NCBI RefSeq assembly: GCF_014203355.1
Contig: NZ_JACHIR010000001.1
Location: forward strand, 5,210,038-5,274,037
Reading direction: 5' to 3'
DNA from: Kutzneria kofuensis
GTDB taxonomy: Bacteria; Actinomycetota; Actinomycetes; Mycobacteriales; Pseudonocardiaceae
Length of the DNA stretch: 64,000 nucleotides
The notes beneath the pieces are model-generated. The model searched no databases. It saw nothing but the letters and a program-made list of their open reading frames with translations, and had not been told where the DNA came from. Below are positions 8,916 through 16,062 of this stretch, piece by piece; positions within the stretch are counted from its first letter, which is position 1; every line of letters starts with the position of its first letter. The position numbers and the translations under genes were made by a program.

Positions 8916-9404
8916 GTGAGTGGGGCGGTCGACCAGTTCGTGTCCAGGCTGGACTATCCGGTGTTCGTCGTGACGACAGTCGACCGGACCGGCGACGAGC
9001 GGGACGGGTGCGTGGTCGGGTTTCTCACCCAGTGCAGCATCGATCCGCTCCGGTTCCTGGTCTGCCTGTCGGTCCGCAACCGCACGTACCGGGTGGCCCG
9101 GCAGGCCGAGCTGCTGGCCGTGCACCTCGTCGGCGAGGAGCAGCGCGACCTGGTCGAGTTGTTCGGCGGCACGACCGGGGACGAGATCGACAAGTTCGAG
9201 CGGTGCGAATGGAGTCCGGGTCCGGGCGGCGTGCCGCTGTTGGACGCGGCGTCCGGCTGGCTCGTCGGCACGATCCTGGACCGGTTCGAACTCGGGGACC
9301 ACGTCGGTTTCCTGCTCTCGCCGACCGCGGGCCACGTCACGGACGGCCAGCCGCCGCTGATGTTCTCCGCGGTGCGCGACCTCGAGCCCGGCCATTCCCC
9401 CTAG
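8916..9404 (+). CDS. Flavin-reductase-domain protein
   Basis: 162 residues with the split-barrel FMN-binding fold of flavin reductases (HpaC/RutF type): PVFVVTTVD, the FLTQCSIDPLRFLVCLS segment that contacts flavin, and a central AVHLVGEEQRDLVELFGG. Such proteins reduce FMN/FAD with NAD(P)H or bind F420/FMN; which applies here is not visible. GTG 8916 gives the normal family length; the longer open frame upstream is antisense noise. It is convergent with the small Cys/His protein, with stop codons one base apart. Confidence 0.75.
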   Translation: MSGAVDQFVSRLDYPVFVVTTVDRTGDERDGCVVGFLTQCSIDPLRFLVCLSVRNRTYRVARQAELLAVHLVGEEQRDLVELFGGTTGDEIDKFERCEWSPGPGGVPLLDAASGWLVGTILDRFELGDHVGFLLSPTAGHVTDGQPPLMFSAVRDLEPGHSP

Positions 9405-9405
9405 C

Positions 9406-9630
9406 TCACCAGATAGGGGTAGCCCGCGCGGGGGATTCGGGGCAGTTGACCAGGAGCACGCAGCGGAAGCAGCGCATGCCGTCGGCGGTGTCGACGATGA
9501 GGTCGCGGTGGGCGGAGTGGGCGCAGCGGGCGGCGAGGATGCCCCGGCCGACCTCGGTGATCTGGGCCAGCGGGAAGGCGTGCACCTGGTCGTCGTAGCG
9601 GCTGTGCCACCAGATGAACGGACCGGTCAT
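9406..9630 (-). CDS. Small Cys/His-containing hypothetical protein
   Basis: 74 residues starting MTGPFIWWHSRYDDQ. It carries RCAHSAH and CFRC, four potential metal or redox ligands, which could bind zinc. No known family recognised. It is divergent from the AraC regulator gene and shares an upstream region holding 22-bp-phased direct repeats, so it may be that regulator's target. Ribosome binding site is weak; short length leaves some doubt that it is real. Confidence 0.5.
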   Translation of the reverse strand: MTGPFIWWHSRYDDQVHAFPLAQITEVGRGILAARCAHSAHRDLIVDTADGMRCFRCVLLVNCPESPARATPIW

Positions 9631-9667
9631 GCCGCCGAGGCTAGAAGCACGAACCGGCCCGGCATCG

Positions 9668-9703
9668 CCATCGGGCGCACGTCACGTCGCCATTGGACGC
9701 ACG
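9668..9703 (+). promoter_or_regulatory. Direct repeats, AraC-type operator
   Basis: CCATCGGGCGCACG (9668-9681) and CCATTGGACGCACG (9690-9703) share 12 of 14 bases with a 22-bp period, directly upstream of the AraC-family gene and between divergent genes. Same-face direct repeats are typical of AraC-type binding sites. Inference from position and phasing. Confidence 0.55.
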
Positions 9704-9722
9704 GGTCGCTAGCGTCGGCCCG

Positions 9723-10631
9723 GTGGAGCGCAACGAGCGCCTGGAAGCCATGCAGGAGGCCGCATCGGCGGCCTTCGCGCCGCTGCGGCTGACGACCGAC
9801 GAGTACGACTTCGACGGCGGCATCCGGTACGCGACGGCGGGCGGGCTGCTGGTGGCCGACATCACCGGGAACGCGGGCGGGGTCTGGCGGCCGCAGCGGC
9901 TGATCACGTCCACCGACAGCGAGCTGTACAAGTTCTCCCTGCACCTGAGCGGATCCTGCATGCTGGGCCAGGACGGCCGGCACACGGCGGTGAATCCGGG
10001 TGATCTTGTCGTCTACGACACGACCAGGCCCTACGGCTTGGTCTACGGAACCGCCTACCGCACGGTGGTTGTCGGCGTGCCTCGCGAGAGGTTGGCCGGC
10101 CAGGCATCGGCGTTGCGGCAGGCGATCGCGCGGCCGGCGCGCACGGACAGCGGCCTGCGGCGGGTCGTCGCCGGCATGTTGAACGGCCTGGCGGAAGACC
10201 TGGACGGGACCGTCACCGAGGGCGGCACGCAGCTGGCCGATGCGCTGCTTTCCCTGCTGGGAAAGGTTTTCACCGGCGACGCCCGGCTGATGGATCCCCG
10301 AACGTCGATGCGGGAACGGGTTCTGGCCTACTGCGAGGCCAACCTGGGCGACCCGGACCTGTCCGTGGAGACGATCGCCCAGGCGCACGGGATTTCGGCG
10401 CGGTACCTGCACAAGCTCTTCGCCGGCACCGGCACGACCATCGCCGCGCTGATCAGAACCCGCCGCCTGCAACGGATCCGCGACGACCTGACCGACCCGG
10501 GCCAGGCGACGGTGCCGGTGGCGGTGATAGCGGCGCGTTGGGGCGTGCTGGATCCGACGCACGTGAGCCGCCTGTTCCGGGCGGCGTACGGCATGTCGCC
10601 GGCCGGCTACCGGCGTCAGCTGCTCCGCTGA
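9723..10631 (+). CDS. AraC-family transcriptional regulator
   Basis: 302 residues: N-terminal AraC-binding-like beta-barrel (about 20-190) and C-terminal double helix-turn-helix (about 210-300; LSVETIAQAHGISARYLHKLF and VAVIAARWGVLDPTHVSRLFRAAYGMSPAGYR). GTG 9723 was chosen because TAGCGT lies 7 nt upstream, giving a leaderless start; TTG 9693 is an alternative. Likely binds the direct repeats just upstream and controls itself and/or the divergent small gene. Its 3' end overlaps the convergent gene by 16 bp. Confidence 0.85.
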   Translation: MERNERLEAMQEAASAAFAPLRLTTDEYDFDGGIRYATAGGLLVADITGNAGGVWRPQRLITSTDSELYKFSLHLSGSCMLGQDGRHTAVNPGDLVVYDTTRPYGLVYGTAYRTVVVGVPRERLAGQASALRQAIARPARTDSGLRRVVAGMLNGLAEDLDGTVTEGGTQLADALLSLLGKVFTGDARLMDPRTSMRERVLAYCEANLGDPDLSVETIAQAHGISARYLHKLFAGTGTTIAALIRTRRLQRIRDDLTDPGQATVPVAVIAARWGVLDPTHVSRLFRAAYGMSPAGYRRQLLR

Positions 10632-10951
10632 ATCGGCATCCAGGCGGCGGCCTGTACTCGGGCCAACCCACTCCGCACCGCCGCGGCGAAGCGTTGCGCC
10701 TGCTCGAAGGGCACGCCGGTGCAGCGCAGCTCCATGTGCTCGGCCCGGATCGACAGCGCCCCACCGGACAGGGAGTTGCCGGCGGTGGCCACGGACACGA
10801 CCTCGGTGAGCGGGATGTGCGTCCCCTCGGCCAGCACGCGGAAATCGGTGGCCACCAGCGTCCCGCCGGGGCCGGACAGCACGGCACGCACCTGCTCGGT
10901 CGGACCGAGCCGGTCGGTGAACTCGGCGGAAAGCTCAATGGTGTCGGCCAT
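10616..10951 (-). CDS. Small hypothetical protein, PH-like fold possible
   Basis: 111 residues, no signal or membrane helix. The alternating beta pattern (VRAVLSGPGGTLVATDFRVLAEG, IPLTEVVSVATAG) followed by one C-terminal helix resembles small bacterial PH-like domains. ATG 10951 was chosen because the sequence before it has no coding character. Convergent with and overlapping the AraC gene by 16 bp. Function unknown. Confidence 0.55.
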   Translation of the reverse strand: MADTIELSAEFTDRLGPTEQVRAVLSGPGGTLVATDFRVLAEGTHIPLTEVVSVATAGNSLSGGALSIRAEHMELRCTGVPFEQAQRFAAAVRSGLARVQAAAWMPIQRSS

Positions 10952-11061
10952 CGGCCCAGGATCCTGGCGGCGGCGGGCGATCGTCACTAGCCCGTCGGAG
11001 TGAGCACGCCGGTCACGGTCCGTGAGATGTTGTAGGGAAACTTCAAGAACCCTGCAGAAAT

Positions 11062-11067
11062 TATAAA
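11062..11067 (+). promoter_or_regulatory. -10 box for rarD
   Basis: TATAAA inside an unusually AT-rich stretch (11054-11072), 35 nt before the rarD start; no convincing -35 at 16-18 nt. Confidence 0.5.
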
Positions 11068-11102
11068 TAGAAGTTCGGTGTTGCCGGGGGCAAGCTGACA
11101 CC

Positions 11103-12041
11103 GTGGTCGCTTCCCAGTCAACCCAGGTCGAAAACCCTGCCGCCCCCGACCGGGCCCGGGAGGGCCTGTGGCTCGCGATCGCCGCCTACGGCATGTGGGG
11201 GCTGTTCCCGCTCTACTTCCCGCTGCTGGAACCGGCCGGCGCCGTGGAGATCCTGGCCCACCGCATCGCGTGGTCGCTGATCGTGCTGGGCGTGGTGCTG
11301 CTGATCCGCCGGCGCTGGGCCTGGGTCGGCCAGCTGCTGCGCCAGCCCCGCCGGCTGGGCATGCTGGCGGTGGCCGCGGTGATGATCGCGATCAACTGGG
11401 GCACCTACATCTACGGCGTGAACGCGGGCGACGTGGTGGAGACCTCGCTCGGCTACTTCATCAACCCGCTGCTGACGATCGCGCTGGGCGTGGTGGTGCT
11501 GCACGAGCGACTGGGCACGGCGCAGTGGGTCGCGGTCGGCATCGGCGTGCTCGCGGTCGCGGTGCTCACGGTCGGTTACGGCCGGCCGCCGTGGATCGCA
11601 CTGATCCTGGCCGTCGCGTTCGCCATCTACGGTTTCATCAAGAAGCGGGTCAACCTGCCCGCCGTCGAGGCGCTGGCGGCGGAGACGGCCGTGCTGTTCG
11701 TGCCGGCGACGGTGTATCTGGTCGTGCTGGAGGTGATCGGGGTCGGCACCTTCCTCGGCCACGGCACCGGCCACTCGCTGATGCTGGCCGGCGCGGGCCT
11801 GATCACGGTGGTGCCGCTGGTGTGTTTCGGTGCGTCGGCGACCCGGTTACGCCTGTCGACGCTCGGCCTGGTGCAGTACCTGGCCCCGGTGTTCCAGTTC
11901 CTGGTCGGCATCCTCGTCGACCACGAGCAGATGAACGCCACCCGCTGGATCGGGTTCGGCCTGGTCTGGCTGGCTTTGGCGGTCCTCGTGGCGGACGCCG
12001 GTCGACGGTTGTACGATTCCAGTCGTACCAATGTGCGATGA
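11103..12041 (+). CDS. rarD: RarD-type EamA permease
   Basis: 312-residue membrane protein of the EamA/DMT superfamily, RarD branch, with about ten hydrophobic helices. Diagnostic segments are GLWLAIAAYGMWGLFPLYF, HRIAWSL, NWGTYIYGVN and TSLGYFINPLL. RarD proteins are proposed metabolite exporters; the substrate is unknown. Start GTG 11103. The LLM oxidoreductase follows after 28 bp that contain a repeated operator-like sequence, so that gene probably has its own control. Confidence 0.88.
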   Translation: MVASQSTQVENPAAPDRAREGLWLAIAAYGMWGLFPLYFPLLEPAGAVEILAHRIAWSLIVLGVVLLIRRRWAWVGQLLRQPRRLGMLAVAAVMIAINWGTYIYGVNAGDVVETSLGYFINPLLTIALGVVVLHERLGTAQWVAVGIGVLAVAVLTVGYGRPPWIALILAVAFAIYGFIKKRVNLPAVEALAAETAVLFVPATVYLVVLEVIGVGTFLGHGTGHSLMLAGAGLITVVPLVCFGASATRLRLSTLGLVQYLAPVFQFLVGILVDHEQMNATRWIGFGLVWLALAVLVADAGRRLYDSSRTNVR

Positions 12042-12054
12042 TGCTCGTACCAAT
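12011..12054 (+). promoter_or_regulatory. TetR-like operator before LLM oxidoreductase
   Basis: Palindrome GTACGA-N6-TCGTAC (12011-12028) followed by a repeat of its right half: TCGTACCAAT occurs at 12023-12032 and again at 12045-12054 (22-bp period). It straddles the rarD stop and lies 16 nt before the oxidoreductase start. Confidence 0.5.
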
Positions 12055-12069
12055 CGACTGGAGGGCGCC

Positions 12070-12903
12070 GTGGAACTGGGCCGGGTAGGCATCTGGAACC
12101 GGACCGTCGCGATGGACGAGCCGAGGTCCCGCGAGGCCGCCGCCGAGCTGGAGGAGCTCGGCTACGGCGCGGTGTGGATCGGCGGCAGCCCGCCGGTGTC
12201 GATGGCGGAGAACGTGCTCGCCGCGACCGAGCGGCTCGTCGTGGCCACGTCCATCCTCAACATCTGGCAGCACGAGCCCGCCGACGTCGCCGCGCAGGCC
12301 GACGCTGCCAACGCAAAGTTCAACGACCGCTTCCTGCTGGGCCTCGGTGTGAGTCACGGTCCGATGGTGCCGAACTACGCGAAGCCGCTGGCGACGATGC
12401 GTGAGTTCTTGGCCGGCCTGGACGCGGCCGGTCACCCCAAGGAGAAGCGCCTGCTCGCGGCGCTCGGGCCGAAGATGCTGGAGCTGTCGGCCCGCGAGGC
12501 CAACGGCGCCGTTCCGTACCTGGTCACGCCAGAGCACACCGTTCGGGCCCGGGGCATTCTCGGCGCCGGCCCGCTGCTGGTGCCGGAGCTGAAGGTCGTG
12601 CTGACCAACGACCCGGCCAAGGGTCGCGAGATCGCCCGGGACCACCTGCAGATCTACCTGCGGCTGCCGAACTACCTGAACAGCCTGCGCACGCTCGGCT
12701 TCGACGACACCGACTTCGCCGACGGCGGCAGCGACAAGCTGGTGGACGGGACCGTGGCCGTCGGCGACGAGGACGTCGTCGCCGAGTGGCTGCGGCGGCA
12801 CCTCGACGCGGGCGCCGACCACGTGGCCATCCAGGTGCTCAACGACCCGCTGCCGGTGGCCGAGTGGCGCTCGCTCTCCGGGTTGACTCAGGGGCGTTTC
12901 TGA
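12070..12903 (+). CDS. LLM-class F420-type oxidoreductase
   Basis: 277-residue luciferase-like TIM-barrel protein of the actinobacterial F420-dependent group. It opens with LGRVGIWNRT, then ELGYGAVWIGGS, the VVATSILNIW strand, FLLGLGVSHG near the cofactor site, and a C-terminal HVAIQVL strand. Such enzymes use F420 or FMN for hydride transfer; the substrate is unknown. GTG 12070 has GGAGGG 4 nt upstream and is preferred over ATG 12031. The preceding palindromes suggest a TetR-type repressor not encoded here. Confidence 0.85.
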   Translation: MELGRVGIWNRTVAMDEPRSREAAAELEELGYGAVWIGGSPPVSMAENVLAATERLVVATSILNIWQHEPADVAAQADAANAKFNDRFLLGLGVSHGPMVPNYAKPLATMREFLAGLDAAGHPKEKRLLAALGPKMLELSAREANGAVPYLVTPEHTVRARGILGAGPLLVPELKVVLTNDPAKGREIARDHLQIYLRLPNYLNSLRTLGFDDTDFADGGSDKLVDGTVAVGDEDVVAEWLRRHLDAGADHVAIQVLNDPLPVAEWRSLSGLTQGRF

Positions 12904-13217
12904 CGCATAGCGGGCCGGCGCCGCCCAGACCACGACCGTGCGAGGCCCCGCCGATGTTTCGCCCGGTTGGCGGATTTCGCCCGCCGCCGGCCAACGCAAC
13001 CACGCGCCCGAACCGATGCGGCGGGCTAAATCCGGCAAGGGCGAGGCATCGGCTACCCGGGGGCCGAGCCCCGCGCGGCACGCGCGGCACGGGCGCTGTT
13101 CCCAACACGGTTGGTGACGGCCGTCAAGCCCTCCCGTCCACTGGAAGACGGCTAACACCTCGGCCGGTGAGCGTGCAGACTGGGGACGGTTTGCACACCG
13201 TCGGCTGGAGGGGACCA
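12904..13217 (+). other. 314-bp gap before mtnAB
   Basis: No coding character. Contains several GC-rich self-complementary stretches (around 12950-13000; GCCGATG near 12948 pairs at distance with CATCGGC near 13048) and a compact hairpin at the end. Promoter boxes are not clear. Nothing matches a SAM riboswitch that I can recognise. Confidence 0.5.
13185..13202 (+). promoter_or_regulatory. Hairpin in mtnAB leader
   Basis: Perfect GACGGT-TTGCAC-ACCGTC stem-loop ending 4 nt before the Shine-Dalgarno GGAGGGG of mtnAB; it could modulate translation. Confidence 0.4.
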
Positions 13218-14774
13218 TTGGAGCGGACACTGGCCTGGGACGGGGCCGCCGTTGTGGCCGTGGACCAGTGCGCGTTGCCGCACGAGCGGACCGTGCTACG
13301 CCTGACGACACCCGACGAGGTCATCGACGCCATCAAGCGGCTGGCCATCCGCGGCGCGCCCGCGATCGGTGTGGCCGGCGCGCTCGCGGTGGCGCTGTCG
13401 GCGCAGCTCAGCGACGACGACGAGCAGGCCGTGCGGGAGGATGCCGAGCGCATCGCCAACGCCCGCCCGACCGCGGTCAACCTGAGCTGGGCCGTGCGCA
13501 GGGTCTTGACGAAACTCCCCGGCGGCGCGCGGGCCGTGCTGGACGAGGCGCTGGCGATGTTGGAGGAGGACGAGCGGACCAATCGTGCGATGGCGGCCCG
13601 CGCCGCCGACGCCGTGCTCGGCCTCACGAGCCGCCGGCCGCTGCGGATCCTGACCCACTGCAACACCGGCGCGCTGGCGACCGTCGCGGTCGGCACGGCG
13701 CTGGGCGGCATCAAGGAACTGGCCGAGCGCGGCCTGGTCGAGGAGGTGCTCGCCGGCGAGACGCGGCCGCTGCTGCAGGGCGCGCGGCTGACGGCGTGGG
13801 AGCTGACCCAGGCCGGCATCCCGTTCCGGCTGTGCGTGGACTCCGCCGGCCCGGCCGCGATCGCCGCCGGCCTGGTCGACGTGGTGATGGTCGGCGCCGA
13901 CCGGATCACCGCCAACGGCGACGTGGCCAACAAGGTCGGCACCTACTCGCTGGCCGTCGCGGCGCACCGCAGCGGGATCCCGTTCGTCGTCGTCGCACCA
14001 GAGTCCACTGTGGACGAGTCCATTGCGGACGGTTCGCAGATCGCCATCGAGCAGCGGCACGCCGACGAGGTGACCGCCTTCCACGGGCACCGGGTGGCGC
14101 TGCCGGAGACGCCGGTGTTCAACCCGGCCTTCGACGTCACGCCGAACGACCTCGTGACGGCGATCGTCACCGAGGACCGGGTGTGGCCGCAGCGGCCGGC
14201 CGGGCAGCTCGCCGAGGTCGCTCGGGGGCTCTACCAGCGCGGTTGGCTGGACGGCACCGCCGGCAACCTGTCCGTGCGCATCGGGGACCAGGCGCTGATC
14301 ACCGCCAGCGGGCGGAGCAAGGGCGAGCTGACCAACGCCGACGTGGTGCTGGTCGAGGCCGAGACCGGGGCGTGGATCTCCGGCGACAAGCCATCCGCCG
14401 AGACGTCCATCCACGCCGCGATCTACAAGGCGTTCCCCGACTGCGGCGCGGTCGTGCACGCCCACCCGCCGTACGCCACGGCGGTCGCCGCCCGGGCGAT
14501 GGCCGCCGGCCAGGACTCCGTGCGGTTCACCGACTTCGAGATCATCAAGGGCTTCGGCGTGGCCGACCCGAGCTCGCTGGACGTGCCGGTGTTCACCAAC
14601 TGGTCGGACGTGCCGCGCATCGCCGCCGAGGTGGGTGAGCGGGTGAACGGATCGGTGCCCGTTCTGCTCATCGGGCACCACGGCGTCACCGCGTGGGGTC
14701 CTACGCTGGAGGTCGCCCGCAACCGGGTGGAGTGCATCGAGGCCCTCTGCCGGCTGCACCTGCTCACGAACTAG
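13218..14774 (+). CDS. mtnAB: MtnA-MtnB fusion, methionine salvage
   Basis: 518-residue bifunctional protein. Residues 1-315 are methylthioribose-1-phosphate isomerase: RGAPAIG at 45-51, catalytic Cys148 in THCNTGALAT and Asp228 in VGADRI...NKVGT. Residues about 320-518 are the class II aldolase-type methylthioribulose-1-phosphate dehydratase: GTAGNLS, ASGRSKGEL, metal-binding HAHPPYA and GHHGVTAWG. Together they convert MTR-1-P to the diketo intermediate used by the later salvage steps. TTG 13218 has GGAGGGG 4 nt upstream and gives the normal MtnA N-terminus (LERTLAWDG). It is followed after 10 bp by mtnD, then mtnC, so one operon runs the lower pathway. MtnN/P, MtnK and the aminotransferase are not in the window. 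Confidence 0.93.
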   Translation: MERTLAWDGAAVVAVDQCALPHERTVLRLTTPDEVIDAIKRLAIRGAPAIGVAGALAVALSAQLSDDDEQAVREDAERIANARPTAVNLSWAVRRVLTKLPGGARAVLDEALAMLEEDERTNRAMAARAADAVLGLTSRRPLRILTHCNTGALATVAVGTALGGIKELAERGLVEEVLAGETRPLLQGARLTAWELTQAGIPFRLCVDSAGPAAIAAGLVDVVMVGADRITANGDVANKVGTYSLAVAAHRSGIPFVVVAPESTVDESIADGSQIAIEQRHADEVTAFHGHRVALPETPVFNPAFDVTPNDLVTAIVTEDRVWPQRPAGQLAEVARGLYQRGWLDGTAGNLSVRIGDQALITASGRSKGELTNADVVLVEAETGAWISGDKPSAETSIHAAIYKAFPDCGAVVHAHPPYATAVAARAMAAGQDSVRFTDFEIIKGFGVADPSSLDVPVFTNWSDVPRIAAEVGERVNGSVPVLLIGHHGVTAWGPTLEVARNRVECIEALCRLHLLTN

Positions 14775-14784
14775 GAGAATCAGG

Positions 14785-15351
14785 ATGACGCTGTTGCAGG
14801 TCATGCCCGACAGCAACCGTGACGAGGTGTTGCTGCGCACCACCGACCTCGCGACCATCGCCGCCGAGCTGGCGCCGTTCAACATCACGCTGGAGCAGTG
14901 GGACACCGTCGAGCTGCCCGACACCGCGGGCCAGGAGGAAGTGCTCGAGGCGTACCGGGCGGACGTGGAGAAGGTGTCCAAGGAGGGCGACTACCGGCTC
15001 GTCGACGTCGTCCGGATGAAGCCGGACGCCAACGACCCGGAATGGCCCGCGAAGGCCAAGGGCGCGCGCGAGAAGTTCCTCAACGAGCACACCCACGACG
15101 AGGACGAGGTCCGGTTCTTCGTCGAGGGCAAGGGCTGCTTCTACCTGCACCTCGACGGCAAGGTGTACGCCGTGGTGTGCGAGCGCGGCGACCTGATGTC
15201 GGTGCCGGCCGGCACCACGCACTGGTTCGACATGGGCTCCGAGCCGGAGTTCTGCGCGATCCGGTTCTTCCAGGAGGAGGACGGCTGGGTCGCCGGCTTC
15301 ACGGGGGACGGCATCTCGTCCCGGATGCCGACGCTGGACGAACTGGTGTGA
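14785..15351 (+). CDS. mtnD: Acireductone dioxygenase
   Basis: 188-residue cupin enzyme that oxidises acireductone to the ketoacid of methionine plus formate (Fe form). Metal ligands are visible in EHTHDEDEVRFF (His, His, Glu) and PAGTTHWFD (His). ATG 14785 has AGGAG upstream. It lies between mtnAB and mtnC; its TGA overlaps the mtnC GTG by 4 bp, so translation is coupled. Confidence 0.95.
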   Translation: MTLLQVMPDSNRDEVLLRTTDLATIAAELAPFNITLEQWDTVELPDTAGQEEVLEAYRADVEKVSKEGDYRLVDVVRMKPDANDPEWPAKAKGAREKFLNEHTHDEDEVRFFVEGKGCFYLHLDGKVYAVVCERGDLMSVPAGTTHWFDMGSEPEFCAIRFFQEEDGWVAGFTGDGISSRMPTLDELV

Positions 15352-15986
15352 TCGTCACCGACATCGAGGGCACCACCAGCTCGATCTCGCACGTGCACGA
15401 CGTGCTGTTCCCGTACTCGCGGGCGCGCATCCCGGAGTGGGTGCGCCGCCCCGAGGCGGCGGCCGTGGTGCGTGAGGTGGCGGCCGACCCGGACGAGGCG
15501 GCGGCGATCCTGATCGGCTGGATCGACCAGGACGTCAAGGCCACGCCGCTGAAGACGTTGCAGGGGCTGATCTGGGCCGAGGGCTACGCCTCCGGCGAGC
15601 TCACCGCGCACGTGTACGACGACGTGCCGCCGGTGCTTCGACGGTGGTCTTCCGACGGCGTGCCGGTGTACGTGTACTCGTCGGGCTCGGAGCTGGCCCA
15701 GCGGCTGTGGTTCCGGCACACCCAGCACGGCGACCTGCTGGGGCACTTCGCCGGGCACTTCGACACCGTGTCCGCCGGCCCGAAACGTGAAGTCGGTTCG
15801 TACCAGGCGATCGCGAAGTCGATCGGGGCGGACCCGGCGGAGTTGACGTTCCTGTCCGACGTCGCCGCCGAGCTCGACGCCGCCGAGCAGGCCGGCTGGC
15901 ACACGGTCGGCGTCTCACGGCCGGCCGACGGCTCCCCGGACGTCGGCCGGCATCGCCGGATCACCAGCTTCGCCGAACTGCTCTGA
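15348..15986 (+). CDS. mtnC: Enolase-phosphatase E1
   Basis: 212-residue HAD-family enzyme that enolises and dephosphorylates the diketo-methylthiopentyl phosphate to acireductone, the substrate of MtnD. HAD motifs: DIEGTTSS at residues 4-11 (nucleophile Asp4), YSSGS (motif II), Lys in GPKREVGSY (motif III) and [12 protein letters not shown] (motif IV). Start GTG 15348 inside the mtnD stop (GTGA). It ends the operon before a strong bidirectional terminator. Confidence 0.94.
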   Translation: MIVTDIEGTTSSISHVHDVLFPYSRARIPEWVRRPEAAAVVREVAADPDEAAAILIGWIDQDVKATPLKTLQGLIWAEGYASGELTAHVYDDVPPVLRRWSSDGVPVYVYSSGSELAQRLWFRHTQHGDLLGHFAGHFDTVSAGPKREVGSYQAIAKSIGADPAELTFLSDVAAELDAAEQAGWHTVGVSRPADGSPDVGRHRRITSFAELL

Positions 15987-16000
15987 ACCTACATTCGGTG

Positions 16001-16050
16001 TGCCCGAGAGCGTGACTCGCGGGGGTTTCCGCGAGTCACGCTCTCGGGCA
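16001..16050. terminator. Perfect 22-bp bidirectional terminator hairpin
   Basis: Arms 16001-16022 and 16029-16050 are perfectly complementary over 22 bp with a 6-nt GGGTTT loop, between convergent mtnC and the fadB-type gene. Confidence 0.85.
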
Positions 16051-16062
16051 GGGCGAGTCGCG

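Noticed and set aside
12904-13217. SAM riboswitch before the methionine-salvage operon
   Set aside because: Expected by analogy with Bacillus, but no conserved SAM-I, SAM-II or SAM-IV pattern was recognisable; only a simple hairpin is seen.
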